A stretch of DNA of 64,000 nt from Martinezella lusitana (GCF_014207095.1 NZ_JACHBG010000008.1:1-64000); one strand, 5' to 3'; positions 15,370 through 24,974 are shown, counted from the stretch's first letter. Notes: a model not told the origin generated them from the letters alone. Made by a program: numbers and translations.

Positions 15370-17349
15370 TCAGCGTCTGCTGCGTGATATCAGATTTTCC
15401 CTGACCCTCTCAAGCCAATCGATAACCCGCCCGACCGCTTGACCTCCCACGCCGAAGAGTTCCGCAAGTTCGCTTTCGGCCTTCTCGCGTATCGAGGTCT
15501 CGTGAACCGGCAGCGGCGGCAGGATATGCGCGAAGTAGGTCTTGTCCAGCAGCCGATGAAGCAGGCGCTCGCCCGGAAAGGGCTCGTCATTGTTGAGCGC
15601 CCGCGCCGCCTTGAGGAGGGTACGGATATCATACTGGACGGGGCTGATGTCGGGCACCTGTTTATGCAGGCCCAAAAGCGTATAGACGCCCACGCGCGCC
15701 GTGCGGATCGAGCTGTCCATCGTGAAGATGATGTCGTTCGACGTTTCCACGAACTGGCCCATCAGCGCCAGGTTGGTGCATCCTGCTGGCACGACATGCG
15801 GCCTGTCGCCTGCAGCACGCGGCATGAACATAGCGGTGATGTATGGCATCAGGGCAAGGCGCGCCTTGGTGTTGGCGATAACAGCATCGAGCTGATCCTC
15901 GATCCCCAGATGATAGCAGAGCTCGGCGATGATCTCCCGGCCGGTGCAGGCGGGCATCGGCTTCTTGATGTAATTTCCCTCCTTGTCCATCAGCAGCGCG
16001 TAGACCCAGACGACGAGCATATCGTCCGGCTGTTCTGGGAAATGCGGCTGACGGTTGCAGGTGAAGCTCAGAACCCAGTTGGAATCGGTGAAGGTGATGA
16101 TCCCGCCGGTGACGGTCTTTCCCGAATAGGGGTCGTTGACCGAAAGCTCCTTCAGCTTGTCCACGAAGGGCGAAGGCTTGCAGGTCAGCGTGACCGACTC
16201 CCACATCGATTTGTCGGTGTCGCCGTAGAATTTCTCCGGGTTGCCGAAGATCGGCGACTTCTGCGCAAGGTTTTTCCACAGCGTCCAGTCGCTGGCGTCG
16301 CCCGGTTCGTGCTGTCCGCGCTGAAGCACCGGCGCGGTCTCCATGTCGCCATAGGCGGTGCCTTCCGTCATGGATCCCGTCAGCGCGAACACCACGTCGT
16401 TCGGCCCAACGGCGATGGTCTGATCCTTGCCGCCGATATCGGCGCGGATCGCCGTTACGGTGTGCGCATTGCCGTCGACGGTCATGTCGAGGTCATAGGC
16501 GCGGGTGTCGAACTGAACCTTGACCCCACGCTCCTGAAGGTGCCGGACGAGCGGGCGCACGAAGCTGTCATACTGATTGTATTTGGGAAAGATCAGCGCC
16601 GACATGTCCTTGAGCCCATCGAGCGCATCCAGGAAGCGGTGCATGTAGAGCTTCATCTCGAGCAGGCTCTGCCAGTTCTCGAAAGCAAACATCGAGCGCC
16701 AGAGGTACCAGAAATTGGTTTCGAGGAAGTCGGCGCTGAAATATTGCTCGATGGTGATGTCGTCGAGGTCTTCCTTGCGTTTCAGCAGCAGCCGGATCAG
16801 CTCCCATTGCTGCGAGCGCGTGAGGCCGAGGGTCGAGAAGTCCCGGATCTCGCCGCGTTTGTGCATCAGCCGGGCTTTCGAAAAGTTCGGGTCATTGTCG
16901 TTGACCAGACGGTATTCGTCGAGAACGCTGTAGCCCTCGGGCAGTTCGAGCGCCTGTATATCCTGGAACATGTCCCAGAGGTTATCGTAGTTCCAGTTCA
17001 TCTCGCGGCCACCGCGGATGATATAGCCTTCCTCGGGGTTACCCGCGCCGTCCAGCGAGCCGCCCTCGATGTCGATCGTGTCGAGGATGGTAATGTCCTC
17101 TCCGGCCATGCGGCCGTCGCGGATCAGATAAAATGCTGCAGCAAGACCGGCGATGCCGCTGCCGATGATCCAGGCCTTGCGTCCTTCCACCTGGTTCCCA
17201 GGCACGGGGCGGTTGCGCATATAGGCGCCCATCATGTCCGGCGGCGGCAGGGTATTTTCCGGGCGGTGGTGCCAATAGCCTGCGGTGGTGTCGTTCTCCA
17301 CCGCGAATGCCTTGCTGCTATCCTGGCTGGAGTTTGGCGCGCGTGTCAT
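15370..17349 (-). CDS. ohyA: Oleate hydratase (MCRA family)
   Basis: A 659-residue FAD-dependent fatty acid hydratase, formerly the 67-kDa myosin-cross-reactive antigen family, which adds water to the cis-9 double bond of oleate to give 10-hydroxystearate. The dinucleotide-binding motif GSGIAG is at 63-68, and the family RGGREM motif (with the catalytic-loop glutamate) at 112-117. Length fits the larger subfamily. The ATG at 17349 has GGAGG five bases upstream; the reading from TTG at 17361 was rejected. The gene lies alone between mug and a RibD-type reductase. Membrane-lipid detoxification or remodelling of unsaturated fatty acids is the likely role. Confidence 0.92.
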   Translation of the reverse strand: MTRAPNSSQDSSKAFAVENDTTAGYWHHRPENTLPPPDMMGAYMRNRPVPGNQVEGRKAWIIGSGIAGLAAAFYLIRDGRMAGEDITILDTIDIEGGSLDGAGNPEEGYIIRGGREMNWNYDNLWDMFQDIQALELPEGYSVLDEYRLVNDNDPNFSKARLMHKRGEIRDFSTLGLTRSQQWELIRLLLKRKEDLDDITIEQYFSADFLETNFWYLWRSMFAFENWQSLLEMKLYMHRFLDALDGLKDMSALIFPKYNQYDSFVRPLVRHLQERGVKVQFDTRAYDLDMTVDGNAHTVTAIRADIGGKDQTIAVGPNDVVFALTGSMTEGTAYGDMETAPVLQRGQHEPGDASDWTLWKNLAQKSPIFGNPEKFYGDTDKSMWESVTLTCKPSPFVDKLKELSVNDPYSGKTVTGGIITFTDSNWVLSFTCNRQPHFPEQPDDMLVVWVYALLMDKEGNYIKKPMPACTGREIIAELCYHLGIEDQLDAVIANTKARLALMPYITAMFMPRAAGDRPHVVPAGCTNLALMGQFVETSNDIIFTMDSSIRTARVGVYTLLGLHKQVPDISPVQYDIRTLLKAARALNNDEPFPGERLLHRLLDKTYFAHILPPLPVHETSIREKAESELAELFGVGGQAVGRVIDWLERVRENLISRSRR

Positions 17350-17494
17350 GGAAGCCTCCAATCTGTCGACGATGTCAGTGGTTCAAGACGTCGGACCCGA
17401 CCTTGAGGCCGGAGTGTATCTCGTTCCAACATATATCACAGGGCGTATGCGTCCATGACAGGAATGAGGCAAAGCCAATTCCTTTCGAGACAGC

Positions 17495-18100
17495 TCACGC
17501 AGCGCAGTAGATCTGCGCCACCGCGCCTCCCGGAAAGGCTTTGGAACTTGCAAGCTTGAGGCGCATCGGCGCATCAAGTTCCGAGAACAGCGGCAGACCC
17601 TTGCCCAGCACGACGGGACATACCAGGAGGACGTACCGGTCAATCAGCCCCCGGGCGATGAGGCTACGCGCAAAGCTTACGCCGCCATGAGCGATTATCG
17701 GTTTGCCATCCTGAGCTTTCAGCTTGGCGATTTCTTGGGCCAGATCGCCACCTGCCACATAGGCCTCCGCCCAGCTCTCAGCACCCGACTGCCGCTCTCT
17801 GGACTGCCCATTCCCCGCACGGGCGCGGACTGCATCGAGCGTCGCCGGTCCTTGCCGTGAAAAGACGGCCTTCGGAATCTGATTCATCGGCGGAGCGAAC
17901 ATGTCTGTGGATGTCGGCCACCAGCCAGCCATGCTCCAGAAGGTTCGGCTGCCCATGATATGAAGCCCAGCGTCCCACAGGGTTTCAACGGACCAGTTTT
18001 TTGCTTCCTGATCGGCGCCGAACATCCATGTGTTGCTGCCATCCAGATCGCTCACGAAGCCGTCGATCGACATCGACATTTTCAAGATCAGCTCTCTCAC
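17495..18100 (-). CDS. Dihydrofolate reductase-family protein (RibD C-terminal type)
   Basis: A 201-residue protein with the DHFR-like RibD_C fold: a start of ELILKMSMSIDGFVSD, a central GSRTFWSMAGWWP, and a GKPIIAHGGVSFARSLIARGLIDRY segment typical for NADPH binding. Such stand-alone proteins are reductases of unknown substrate rather than true FolA. The start is GTG at 18100, preceded by GAGGAG. No operon partner is evident. Confidence 0.85.
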   Translation of the reverse strand: MRELILKMSMSIDGFVSDLDGSNTWMFGADQEAKNWSVETLWDAGLHIMGSRTFWSMAGWWPTSTDMFAPPMNQIPKAVFSRQGPATLDAVRARAGNGQSRERQSGAESWAEAYVAGGDLAQEIAKLKAQDGKPIIAHGGVSFARSLIARGLIDRYVLLVCPVVLGKGLPLFSELDAPMRLKLASSKAFPGGAVAQIYCAA

Positions 18101-18178
18101 CGCTCGCTCCTCGTTTCGGTTCTATTCCGAGGACGGACGGGATCGATGATTTCCGACAGCTTGTGATGATTTTCTAAG

Positions 18179-18230
18179 GCAATTCCGGGAAAAGCGCGCA
18201 GCAGCTTTCCATCGAGATTTGCAGGAAGCA
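18179..18230. repeat. Degenerate RIME-like half element
   Basis: GCAATTCC followed by GGGAAAAGCGCGCAGC matches the second palindrome of the intergenic mosaic repeats at 30843-30941 and 46299-46398, but the right arm is decayed (ending GATTTGC). It lies between guaA's 3' end and the DHFR-family gene. Confidence 0.45.
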
Positions 18231-18233
18231 AGA

Positions 18234-18280
18234 CGCCGGAACGGTTCTCAAATTCCGTGAGGAACCGAACCGCTCCGGCG
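18234..18280 (-). terminator. Strong stem-loop after guaA
   Basis: A 14-bp stem (arms 18234-18247 and 18267-18280, one G-T mismatch pair) begins 8 nt beyond the guaA stop codon on the minus strand. There is no T-run, so it may be a transcript-stabilising hairpin or part of a factor-dependent terminator. Confidence 0.5.
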
Positions 18281-18288
18281 AACCACGC

Positions 18289-19851
18289 TTATTCCCACTC
18301 GATCGTGCCGGGTGGCTTCGACGTAACGTCGTAAACCACGCGGTTGATGCCGCGGACTTCGTTGATGATGCGGGTCGCGGCGCGGCCGAGGAATTCCATA
18401 TCGTAGTGATAGAAATCCGCGGTCATGCCGTCGACTGAGGTCACGGCGCGCAGTGCACAGACGAATTCGTAGGTGCGGCCATCGCCCATGACGCCGACGG
18501 TCTGAACCGGAAGCAGCACGGCGAATGCCTGCCAGATCGCATCGTAGAGGCCGGCCTTGCGGATCTCGTCGAGATAGATGGCATCGGCTTCGCGCAGGAT
18601 TTCCAGCTTCTCGCGGGTGATGCCGCCTGGGCAGCGAATGGCGAGGCCGGGACCTGGGAAGGGGTGGCGACCGATGAAGCTGTCGGGCAGGCCGAGCTCC
18701 TTGCCGAGCGCGCGCACTTCGTCCTTGAAGAGCTCGCGCAACGGCTCGACGAGCTGCATCTTCATGCGCTCGGGCAGGCCGCCGACATTGTGGTGCGACT
18801 TGATGGTGACCGAGGGGCCGCCGGTGAAGGAAACGCTCTCGATGACATCGGGATAAAGCGTGCCCTGGCCGAGGAAGTCGGCGCCGCCGAGCTTCTTGGC
18901 TTCTTCTTCGAAGGTCTCGATGAAGAGGCGGCCGATGATCTTGCGCTTGGTCTCGGGGTCGGAAACACCCTCCAGCTCGCCGATGAAGCGCTCGGAAGCA
19001 TCGACATGCAGCAGATGCAGATTGTAGTGCTCGCGGAACATGGCGACGACATTGGCCGCCTCGTCCTTGCGCATCAGGCCGTGGTCGACCAGGATGCAGG
19101 TCAGCTGGTCGCCGACGGCTTCGTGGATCAGCAAGGCTGCGACGGAGGAATCGACGCCGCCGGAGAGCGCGCAGATGACGCGCTTGTCGCCCACCTGATC
19201 GCGGATCGCCTGAACGGCCTTGGCGCGATAGGCCGACATCGACCAGTCGCCCTTGATACCGGCGATGTTATGGATGAAGTTGCCGATCAGCTTGGCGCCG
19301 TCGGGCGTATGAACGACTTCCGGATGGAACTGCACGCCGTAATATTTGCGCGCCTCGTCGGCGATGAAGGCATAAGGCGCGTTCGAGGACGTGGCGACGA
19401 CTTCGAAGCCTTCTGGCAGCATGGTGACACGGTCGCCGTGGCTCATCCAAACCTGATGGCGCGAACCGCTCGACCAGAGACCTTCGAAGAGGGCGCAATC
19501 CTTGTCGACTTCGAGGAAGGCGCGGCCGAATTCGCGGTGATGGCCGCTCTCGACCTTGCCGCCGAGCTGCATGCACATGGTCTGCTGGCCGTAGCAGATG
19601 CCGAAGACCGGGATGCCGCTGTCGAAGATGATCTGCGGCGCTCGGGGTGAGCCTTCGTCCACGGTCGAGGCCGGGCTGCCAGAGAGGATCACGGCCTTCG
19701 GCTGCAGCCGCCGGAAGCCGGCTTCTGCGGATTGGAAGGGAACGATTTCGCAGTAAACGCCCGCTTCGCGCACGCGCCGTGCGATGAGCTGGGTCACCTG
19801 ACTGCCAAAATCGACGATGAGAACGGTGTCTGGATGTGCTGTCTGGGTCAT
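18289..19851 (-). CDS. guaA: GMP synthase (glutamine-hydrolysing)
   Basis: A 520-residue purine biosynthesis enzyme converting XMP to GMP with ATP and glutamine. The N-terminal class I amidotransferase domain carries C86 in GICYGQQ and the HPEVVHT triad segment near residue 175. The ATP-pyrophosphatase domain follows with the SGGVDSS P-loop near residue 230, and the C-terminal dimerisation domain ends in the canonical PPGTIEWE. Length and motifs are complete. Upstream at 19852-19954 is a short leader; the nucleosidase gene is on the same strand but 103 nt away. Confidence 0.97.
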   Translation of the reverse strand: MTQTAHPDTVLIVDFGSQVTQLIARRVREAGVYCEIVPFQSAEAGFRRLQPKAVILSGSPASTVDEGSPRAPQIIFDSGIPVFGICYGQQTMCMQLGGKVESGHHREFGRAFLEVDKDCALFEGLWSSGSRHQVWMSHGDRVTMLPEGFEVVATSSNAPYAFIADEARKYYGVQFHPEVVHTPDGAKLIGNFIHNIAGIKGDWSMSAYRAKAVQAIRDQVGDKRVICALSGGVDSSVAALLIHEAVGDQLTCILVDHGLMRKDEAANVVAMFREHYNLHLLHVDASERFIGELEGVSDPETKRKIIGRLFIETFEEEAKKLGGADFLGQGTLYPDVIESVSFTGGPSVTIKSHHNVGGLPERMKMQLVEPLRELFKDEVRALGKELGLPDSFIGRHPFPGPGLAIRCPGGITREKLEILREADAIYLDEIRKAGLYDAIWQAFAVLLPVQTVGVMGDGRTYEFVCALRAVTSVDGMTADFYHYDMEFLGRAATRIINEVRGINRVVYDVTSKPPGTIEWE

Positions 19852-19954
19852 GCCGAGCCTTTAAAGAAAAGCGCTTTCCCTGGCAATCGGGCAAATCGGG
19901 CCGGAGCCGATTTTATTGTCCCGATTGTCCTAGCAATGCTTGGTTTCCAGTCTA

Positions 19955-20596
19955 TCAGAACCAGAATACGCCGTCTTCCAGCGCGGTAAACAGGCCATCT
20001 ACGGCATAGGACAGTTTGCGATCGATCACATGCAGATATTCGGTCCAGTCGGAAATGCGCTGCAGTTCGACCTGGCCGTCGGAAATCCCGCGCAGTCCGA
20101 TCAGGGGCCGGCCGTAGGCCTGGCAGACCCGCAGAACGGCAAAGGTTTCCATGTCCACCATGTCGGTGCCGATGCGCTCATAGGCCTCTGTGCCGGAGAC
20201 GATATTGGCGCCCGTCGAAAGGCTACCCTCAGCGATGGCGGGAATACGCAGCGGCAATTCGATCGTCGCCGGCAGATCGAGGAAGGGCGTCCGGCCCTTT
20301 TCGAAACCAAGCGGCGAAGCATCCATGTCGCGATAGGAAACGGATGTGACCTGGTAGACCTCCGTCTGCTCCAGCCGGGCGGAGCCGGCCGAACCGAGCG
20401 AAACCACGAGATCCGGCAGGTCGTCCTGGGCTTCGAGCTGGGCGAAGGTGCGGGTGAGCGCGATCGCCGCTTCGACAGGGCCGACGCCCGTCATTAGCGG
20501 ATCGATGCGCGAGCGCAGGAAAGGCCCGTACTCCGCCTCCGCCGCCATCACGAACAGGATCGACTTGCCCGAGACGCGCTTCAATTCGAATTTCAT
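19955..20596 (-). CDS. MTA/SAH nucleosidase-family phosphorylase
   Basis: A 213-residue protein of the PNP/UDP phosphorylase superfamily, closest to 5'-methylthioadenosine/S-adenosylhomocysteine nucleosidases. It shows LFVMAAEAEYGPFL at the start, SLGSAGSA for the phosphate/ribose loop, VDMETFAVLRVCQ with the substrate-binding Met-Glu, and the catalytic aspartate in GISDGQ. It is somewhat shorter and more divergent than E. coli MtnN, so specificity is by homology only. The ATG overlaps the end of the upstream thioesterase gene by 4 nt (ATGA), showing translational coupling. Confidence 0.8.
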   Translation of the reverse strand: MKFELKRVSGKSILFVMAAEAEYGPFLRSRIDPLMTGVGPVEAAIALTRTFAQLEAQDDLPDLVVSLGSAGSARLEQTEVYQVTSVSYRDMDASPLGFEKGRTPFLDLPATIELPLRIPAIAEGSLSTGANIVSGTEAYERIGTDMVDMETFAVLRVCQAYGRPLIGLRGISDGQVELQRISDWTEYLHVIDRKLSYAVDGLFTALEDGVFWF

Positions 20597-21042
20597 CCGC
20601 TAATTCCCTCTCTGCCCCGGATGACCATCATCGTTCCCGTCATCGAGGCAATCAGCTTGGCCGGCCCGTCGCCGATCGCATAGCCGCGACCGTCCGCCAC
20701 GATGATCGTCGTACCCGGCTTGGTGACGTCGCCTCGAAACAGGAAACGCTCGCCGCGCCCTGGCGACATCAGATTGATTTTGAACTCGATAGTCAGGATC
20801 GATGCCGAGGGGTCGATAACGCTATAGGCGGCGAAGCCGCAGGCCGAATCCAACGCGGCAGCAATGATGCCCGCATGCAGGATGCCGTGTTGCTGCGTCA
20901 GCTTCACATCGAAAGGCAGCTCGATTTCGACCGTACCATGCTCGACGCGTGTGAGTTCCGCCCCGATCGTCGCCATCGCCGCTTGCCGGTCGAAGCTCGT
21001 CCGGATGCGCGTCCGAAAATCGCTGCTGTCTGCCCCTGTCAT
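20593..21042 (-). CDS. PaaI-family hotdog thioesterase
   Basis: A 149-residue hotdog-fold thioesterase. The QQHGILHAGIIAAALDSACGFAA segment near residues 50-72 is the PaaI signature, with the HG...D core of this family. The ATG at 21042 is preceded by GAAAGGGG, so the longer reading from 21093 was rejected. It acts on acyl-CoA thioesters of unknown chain. It is the first gene of a two-gene unit with the nucleosidase (4-nt overlap). Confidence 0.85.
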   Translation of the reverse strand: MTGADSSDFRTRIRTSFDRQAAMATIGAELTRVEHGTVEIELPFDVKLTQQHGILHAGIIAAALDSACGFAAYSVIDPSASILTIEFKINLMSPGRGERFLFRGDVTKPGTTIIVADGRGYAIGDGPAKLIASMTGTMMVIRGREGISG

Positions 21043-21166
21043 GCCGTCCCCTTTCGCGGGTGCGAAATTGGCATGGAGCAGCCATTTGGACAAGGGACAT
21101 CTACTGCGAAAGGCAACCTTTTGAGTGCCGTCGCTCTATCTCTTCGGGTATCGAAGGTGATCCTGT

Positions 21167-22255
21167 CTAGGCTGGCCGCTTGATCCGCACGATATGCTGG
21201 TCCCAGGCGACACCGCTGCGTTCGCCCAGAAAATCGCCGCGGTAGGACGATACGGCAAATCCGTGGCTGGCGGGCGCTATGCCGGCGGCATCCGGCACGC
21301 TTTCGACCTTGAGGACCTTGCCGGTCTTCGCATCGAGCGTCACCGACGCGCCTTCGACCGGCGACGTCACGCCGACGAGGTTTTCAGCGCGATTGACGGC
21401 GATGGCGCCGACATAGTTGCCGAGCGCCCGGGTCGTGTCGTCGGGCAGGGCAATAAATGTAAGGTCTTCGCCTTTGGCGAAGTGGCCGATAAGCGGCGGC
21501 AGGTCGTTGCGAGGCCCTTCATATTGGCAGGCGAACCAGACCCGGCCGCCGGCATCGATGTCGACATGCCGGGTCGAGACCTGGGCATACTGCGGCGGCA
21601 GTGTGTGCTTCTCGATCAGCTGTCCGCTCGCGGCATCGATCAGCGTCAGCGACGGTTGCATGTGGTCGCGGTTGAGCTTGGTGCGGCCGAAATCCGGATG
21701 AGTCTCGATGCCGCCATTGGCGACGATGAGGAACCTGCCGTCGTCGGAGATGGTCATGTCATGCGGGCCGACGCCGTAGGTCTCGTATTCGCCGATGCGG
21801 GCAAAGCGGTTGCTGACGTCATAGAGCCCGATGATGCCGCGATTGTTGTCGAAATCGTTCTCGCTGGCATAAAGCAGCCTGCCGTCGGGCGAAAACGTGC
21901 CGTGCCCGTAGAAGTGCCGACCGTCTTTGGCTGAGATAACGATCGGTTCCTCTTTGTTCCAAGGATCGAAAATCATCGCATAGGTGCCGGGCCGGCGCGC
22001 GAAGGCAACCGTCTTGCCGGTGGCCTTCGAGAAGGCCATGCCATGGGCGCGGGCCGGAAGAGCGACCTGATCGATGATGCGGCCTTGTTCCGTCACCGTC
22101 GCGACGGCAAATGAACCGTCTGCTCTCCGGATGCCCGAGGCGTAGACGGCATCGGCCCGCTCCAGCGCCATCAATGCGCCAGGCTTGAGCGCGGCGAGGA
22201 AGGTCAGTCCCGCGGCTTTGACGAAGGCTCTCCGATCGATGAGGCCGCTTTGCAT
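21167..22255 (-). CDS. DUF1513 Tat-exported protein of the iron cluster
   Basis: A 362-residue periplasmic protein of the DUF1513 family. The N terminus DRRAFVKAAG is a twin-arginine signal, followed by a hydrophobic stretch and an A-L-A type cleavage region. The body has repeated beta-propeller-like strands (e.g. GHGTFSPDGRLLYASEND, HDMTISDDGRFLIVANGG). It is the last gene of the four-gene imelysin operon, starting 5 nt after the stop of the second imelysin gene. Its function is unknown; genomic context links it to periplasmic iron handling. Confidence 0.85.
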   Translation of the reverse strand: MQSGLIDRRAFVKAAGLTFLAALKPGALMALERADAVYASGIRRADGSFAVATVTEQGRIIDQVALPARAHGMAFSKATGKTVAFARRPGTYAMIFDPWNKEEPIVISAKDGRHFYGHGTFSPDGRLLYASENDFDNNRGIIGLYDVSNRFARIGEYETYGVGPHDMTISDDGRFLIVANGGIETHPDFGRTKLNRDHMQPSLTLIDAASGQLIEKHTLPPQYAQVSTRHVDIDAGGRVWFACQYEGPRNDLPPLIGHFAKGEDLTFIALPDDTTRALGNYVGAIAVNRAENLVGVTSPVEGASVTLDAKTGKVLKVESVPDAAGIAPASHGFAVSSYRGDFLGERSGVAWDQHIVRIKRPA

Positions 22256-22260
22256 GGAAC

Positions 22261-23370
22261 TCAGTCTCCGTCTGCGAAGGAGAAGCCGGCCGATAGCCCG
22301 ATGGCGACGCCATATTCATCGCTGAAGCCGGTGGCGAGATCACGGCTGACAGAAAGAAGCTTGTCGATCTTGGCCCGCTCGGCATCGTTGCCGATGGCCG
22401 CTTCGATATCCGGGTTGATCGCCGTCGCCGTCGTCGCCAGCTCGGCGAGCAGCTTGTCGATCTTGCCGGCGATATCGCGTTTGTCTGCCGGCAGCAGGCT
22501 GGCCATGTCGGCCTTTTCCCAGAGCGTCTTCAAGCCTTCGATATTGCCGGCAAACGAGGTCCAGGTGTTGGCGGAGCGCCAGTAGATCGCCATCTTCGGA
22601 CGCGTTGCCGCAGCATCGCCCTTGTAGAAGGTCTCCAGCCGCTGGTCGCGGACAGTGGCTGCCCCATGCACCAGGATGCCGAGCAACGCCGTGACGGCTT
22701 CCTTGTTGTCCATGAAGTCACTGCTGGCGTTGCCCGGAAACTTCCATGATTTCTGCACGCCGTCCGGGGCGTCCCACTCGTCGGCAATTTCCTTGGTAGT
22801 CTTTTCGATATTGCCGGCGACAGCCGCACCATAGCGGCAACGGAAGCTTTGCTTCTCCGTGGAAAGCACGTCCGAGCCGTTGCCGTCGAGGACGTATTCC
22901 AGCGCCGTCAGGCTCATGAGTGCCACGCTCTTGCCGGCCACGGCCTCGACCGTCGTGTCGTGTTCGTCCGCCTTGGCGATCAATGCCTGCACCTGCTTGA
23001 GGCCGACGCCTTTGCGGTCAGGATAGAACAGGATGTGCTCGAAGCGGTTTTTCTCGATGATCGGGCCGGTGTCGACGATCTCGATATGAGACCAGCTCTT
23101 GACCGTGTCGCCGAAGGCCGACTTGGCGCTCGCAAGCGTCGTGGCGCTGGGGGCGGCGCAAAGCGCCTTCATCGCGACGGTCAGTTTCGATGCGGAATTG
23201 TGCATGGCGCGGTAACCGGGGCGAATGACGTCGTCGACCGCCTTCTGCAGGACCGCCGGTACTGCCGCCTCGTTGAGGCCGGCGCCGTTGGCTTTCGCGT
23301 CCTCTGCATGGGCCGGTAGAGCCGAAACCGAAAGAAGAAGGCAGACGGCGAGACTTTTCCAGTGGCGCAT
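22261..23370 (-). CDS. Imelysin-family periplasmic protein (second copy)
   Basis: A 369-residue protein of the imelysin/peptidase M75 fold with a Sec signal peptide (LAVCLLLSVSALPAHAED). Unlike the first imelysin in the operon it lacks a GxHxxE motif at the usual place; the corresponding region reads RFEHILFYPDRKG, typical of the second imelysin subgroup found in such clusters. The fold is helical-bundle, related to EfeO-type iron-binding proteins. Its ATG shares one base with the stop of the di-heme gene (TGATG), so translation is coupled. A role in periplasmic iron uptake is inferred from the cluster. Confidence 0.85.
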   Translation of the reverse strand: MRHWKSLAVCLLLSVSALPAHAEDAKANGAGLNEAAVPAVLQKAVDDVIRPGYRAMHNSASKLTVAMKALCAAPSATTLASAKSAFGDTVKSWSHIEIVDTGPIIEKNRFEHILFYPDRKGVGLKQVQALIAKADEHDTTVEAVAGKSVALMSLTALEYVLDGNGSDVLSTEKQSFRCRYGAAVAGNIEKTTKEIADEWDAPDGVQKSWKFPGNASSDFMDNKEAVTALLGILVHGAATVRDQRLETFYKGDAAATRPKMAIYWRSANTWTSFAGNIEGLKTLWEKADMASLLPADKRDIAGKIDKLLAELATTATAINPDIEAAIGNDAERAKIDKLLSVSRDLATGFSDEYGVAIGLSAGFSFADGD

Positions 23371-24929
23371 CAGAGAGACTCCAGAAAGTTGATGAGGGCT
23401 TGCCGATCATCCTTGGACAGGTCGGCGAATGCGTTGCGGGCTTTTTCGGCCTCTCCTCCGTGCCAGAGGATGGCTTCGGTCAATGTGCGGGCGCGGCCGT
23501 CATGCAGATAGGCCTGCCGTCCGCTTACCGTTTGGGTCAGGCCTATACCCCAGAGCGGCGGCGTACGCCAATCGCGACCGGATGCCACGCCCACCTGCTG
23601 CCCATCCGACAGGCCTTCGCCCATATCGTGCAGTAGGAAATCGGAATAGGGCCAGATCAGCTGGAAGGCCTGCGGTGAATCTTTGCCGTCGCTGCCCTTG
23701 ATGCCGTCGCGGGTCACGAATTTCGGCGTATGGCAGGAAGCGCAGCCGGAGCGATAGAACATCTCCTTGCCGTGCAGCACATCGGGAAAGCTCGCCTTGC
23801 GGCGGGCGGGCACGGCGAGATTTTCGGAATAGAAGGTCACGAGAGGCAGAACCGGATCCGGCGCCTCCGTATCGCCGAGCCGCTTTTGCACGCCGTTCGG
23901 CATGGAGAGGCAGCGTGGCTCCTTTGCCGTGCAGTCGCCATAGGGGGTTGGGCGGTCCGGCGTCGAAATGCCGATATCGACGGAAAAGGCGTCGGCCGCC
24001 TGATCGCGCACTGTCGCATTCTGCGCCTTCCAGCCGAAACGGCCGAGTGCAAGTTGCCCGGTGCGATGATCGCGGACGATCGCGGCCTTGCCATGGATAC
24101 CGTCGCCGCTCTTGTCGTCCGGGTCGGCATTGGCAAGAATGTCGGCTTCCGGAATGGCCTCGATCAGGCCGAGGCCGATCATCGGCGGGGCGATGCGGGG
24201 CGAAAGCGTGGTGGTCGGGTCCATCGGCCCGTAAGCAAGATCGGTCACCCTATAATGCGGCTTGCGCAGGGTAACGGTTTCACCATCGGCGAGCATCGCT
24301 GTCTCTTCGCTATAGCTGACCGTCACCTTGCCCTCGGCGGCAAGGCCGGGCACGGCGAGATCCTGCAGCTGCGCGCCATAGGTCGAATCCGGAAAATTGA
24401 GCGCGCGAAAATCCTTGGTTGCCTGTTCCTCCTCTGGGGTCGATGCCGGTCGCGCTAGCCTCAGCACCAGGGATATGGCATCGGTCGCCGTCTTTTCGAA
24501 CCCATGTCCGCGGCCATCGCGGAGGTGGCAGCTCTGGCAGGATCGGGCGTTGAACAGAGGTCCGAGCCCGTCGGAGGCCTGGGTGGAGGAAGGCGCGGAG
24601 ACCCAGAGCTTGCGGAAAAGGGCGTTGCCGAGATGGAAATCCTGTCCCCGTTCCAGGCTGAGATTGGCCGAAGGCTTCGAGAAGATATCGCGGGTGATGG
24701 GATCGATCGAGGTCAGCGCACCGCCCTGCATCGCCTCATAGGACTCGGCCTTGGAAAAATCCGTGGTCGCGCGGGTGACGTCGCGCACCCGCGTCAGCTG
24801 CTCGGTGGAAAGGTCGGTCCGCGTGGTCGGAAAATCAAGGATGCCGGCCGCGGCCAGGGTGATGGAAAAAACCAAAAAACCCGCAGCGAAGGCGGGCAAA
24901 AGGGCGCGGTTGGCCTGAGTGTTTATCAT
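23370..24929 (-). CDS. DUF1111 di-heme oxidoreductase-like protein
   Basis: A 519-residue periplasmic c-type cytochrome of the di-heme thiol oxidoreductase-like family (DUF1111). A signal anchor occupies residues 9-30. Heme-binding CxxCH motifs are at 131-135 (CQSCH) and 396-400 (CASCH). The family has an overall likeness to MauG/CcpA peroxidases. In this context it may oxidise ferrous iron or pass electrons to the imelysin proteins; that is inference. It is the second gene of the operon, 45 nt after irpA with a perfect 11-bp hairpin between them. Confidence 0.88.
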   Translation of the reverse strand: MINTQANRALLPAFAAGFLVFSITLAAAGILDFPTTRTDLSTEQLTRVRDVTRATTDFSKAESYEAMQGGALTSIDPITRDIFSKPSANLSLERGQDFHLGNALFRKLWVSAPSSTQASDGLGPLFNARSCQSCHLRDGRGHGFEKTATDAISLVLRLARPASTPEEEQATKDFRALNFPDSTYGAQLQDLAVPGLAAEGKVTVSYSEETAMLADGETVTLRKPHYRVTDLAYGPMDPTTTLSPRIAPPMIGLGLIEAIPEADILANADPDDKSGDGIHGKAAIVRDHRTGQLALGRFGWKAQNATVRDQAADAFSVDIGISTPDRPTPYGDCTAKEPRCLSMPNGVQKRLGDTEAPDPVLPLVTFYSENLAVPARRKASFPDVLHGKEMFYRSGCASCHTPKFVTRDGIKGSDGKDSPQAFQLIWPYSDFLLHDMGEGLSDGQQVGVASGRDWRTPPLWGIGLTQTVSGRQAYLHDGRARTLTEAILWHGGEAEKARNAFADLSKDDRQALINFLESL

Positions 24930-24939
24930 GGTTGCCGAG

Positions 24940-24967
24940 GGTGGCAGCGCCTTGTCGCGCTGCCACC
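24940..24967 (-). other. Intra-operon hairpin between imelysin and di-heme genes
   Basis: Arms at 24940-24950 and 24957-24967 (GGTGGCAGCGC and its exact complement) enclose a 6-nt loop in the 45-nt gap between irpA and the di-heme gene. It lacks a T-run. Such structures often cause partial termination or protect the upstream message, so the first gene is probably expressed more strongly. Confidence 0.55.
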
Positions 24968-24974
24968 TCCCTCA

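Noticed and set aside
15439..17406. 655-codon open frame on the plus strand
   Set aside because: It is the antisense of the oleate hydratase gene; GC-rich codon use keeps the opposite strand open. The translation has no domain features.
18664..19650. 328-codon plus-strand frame
   Set aside because: Antisense shadow of guaA with no family likeness.
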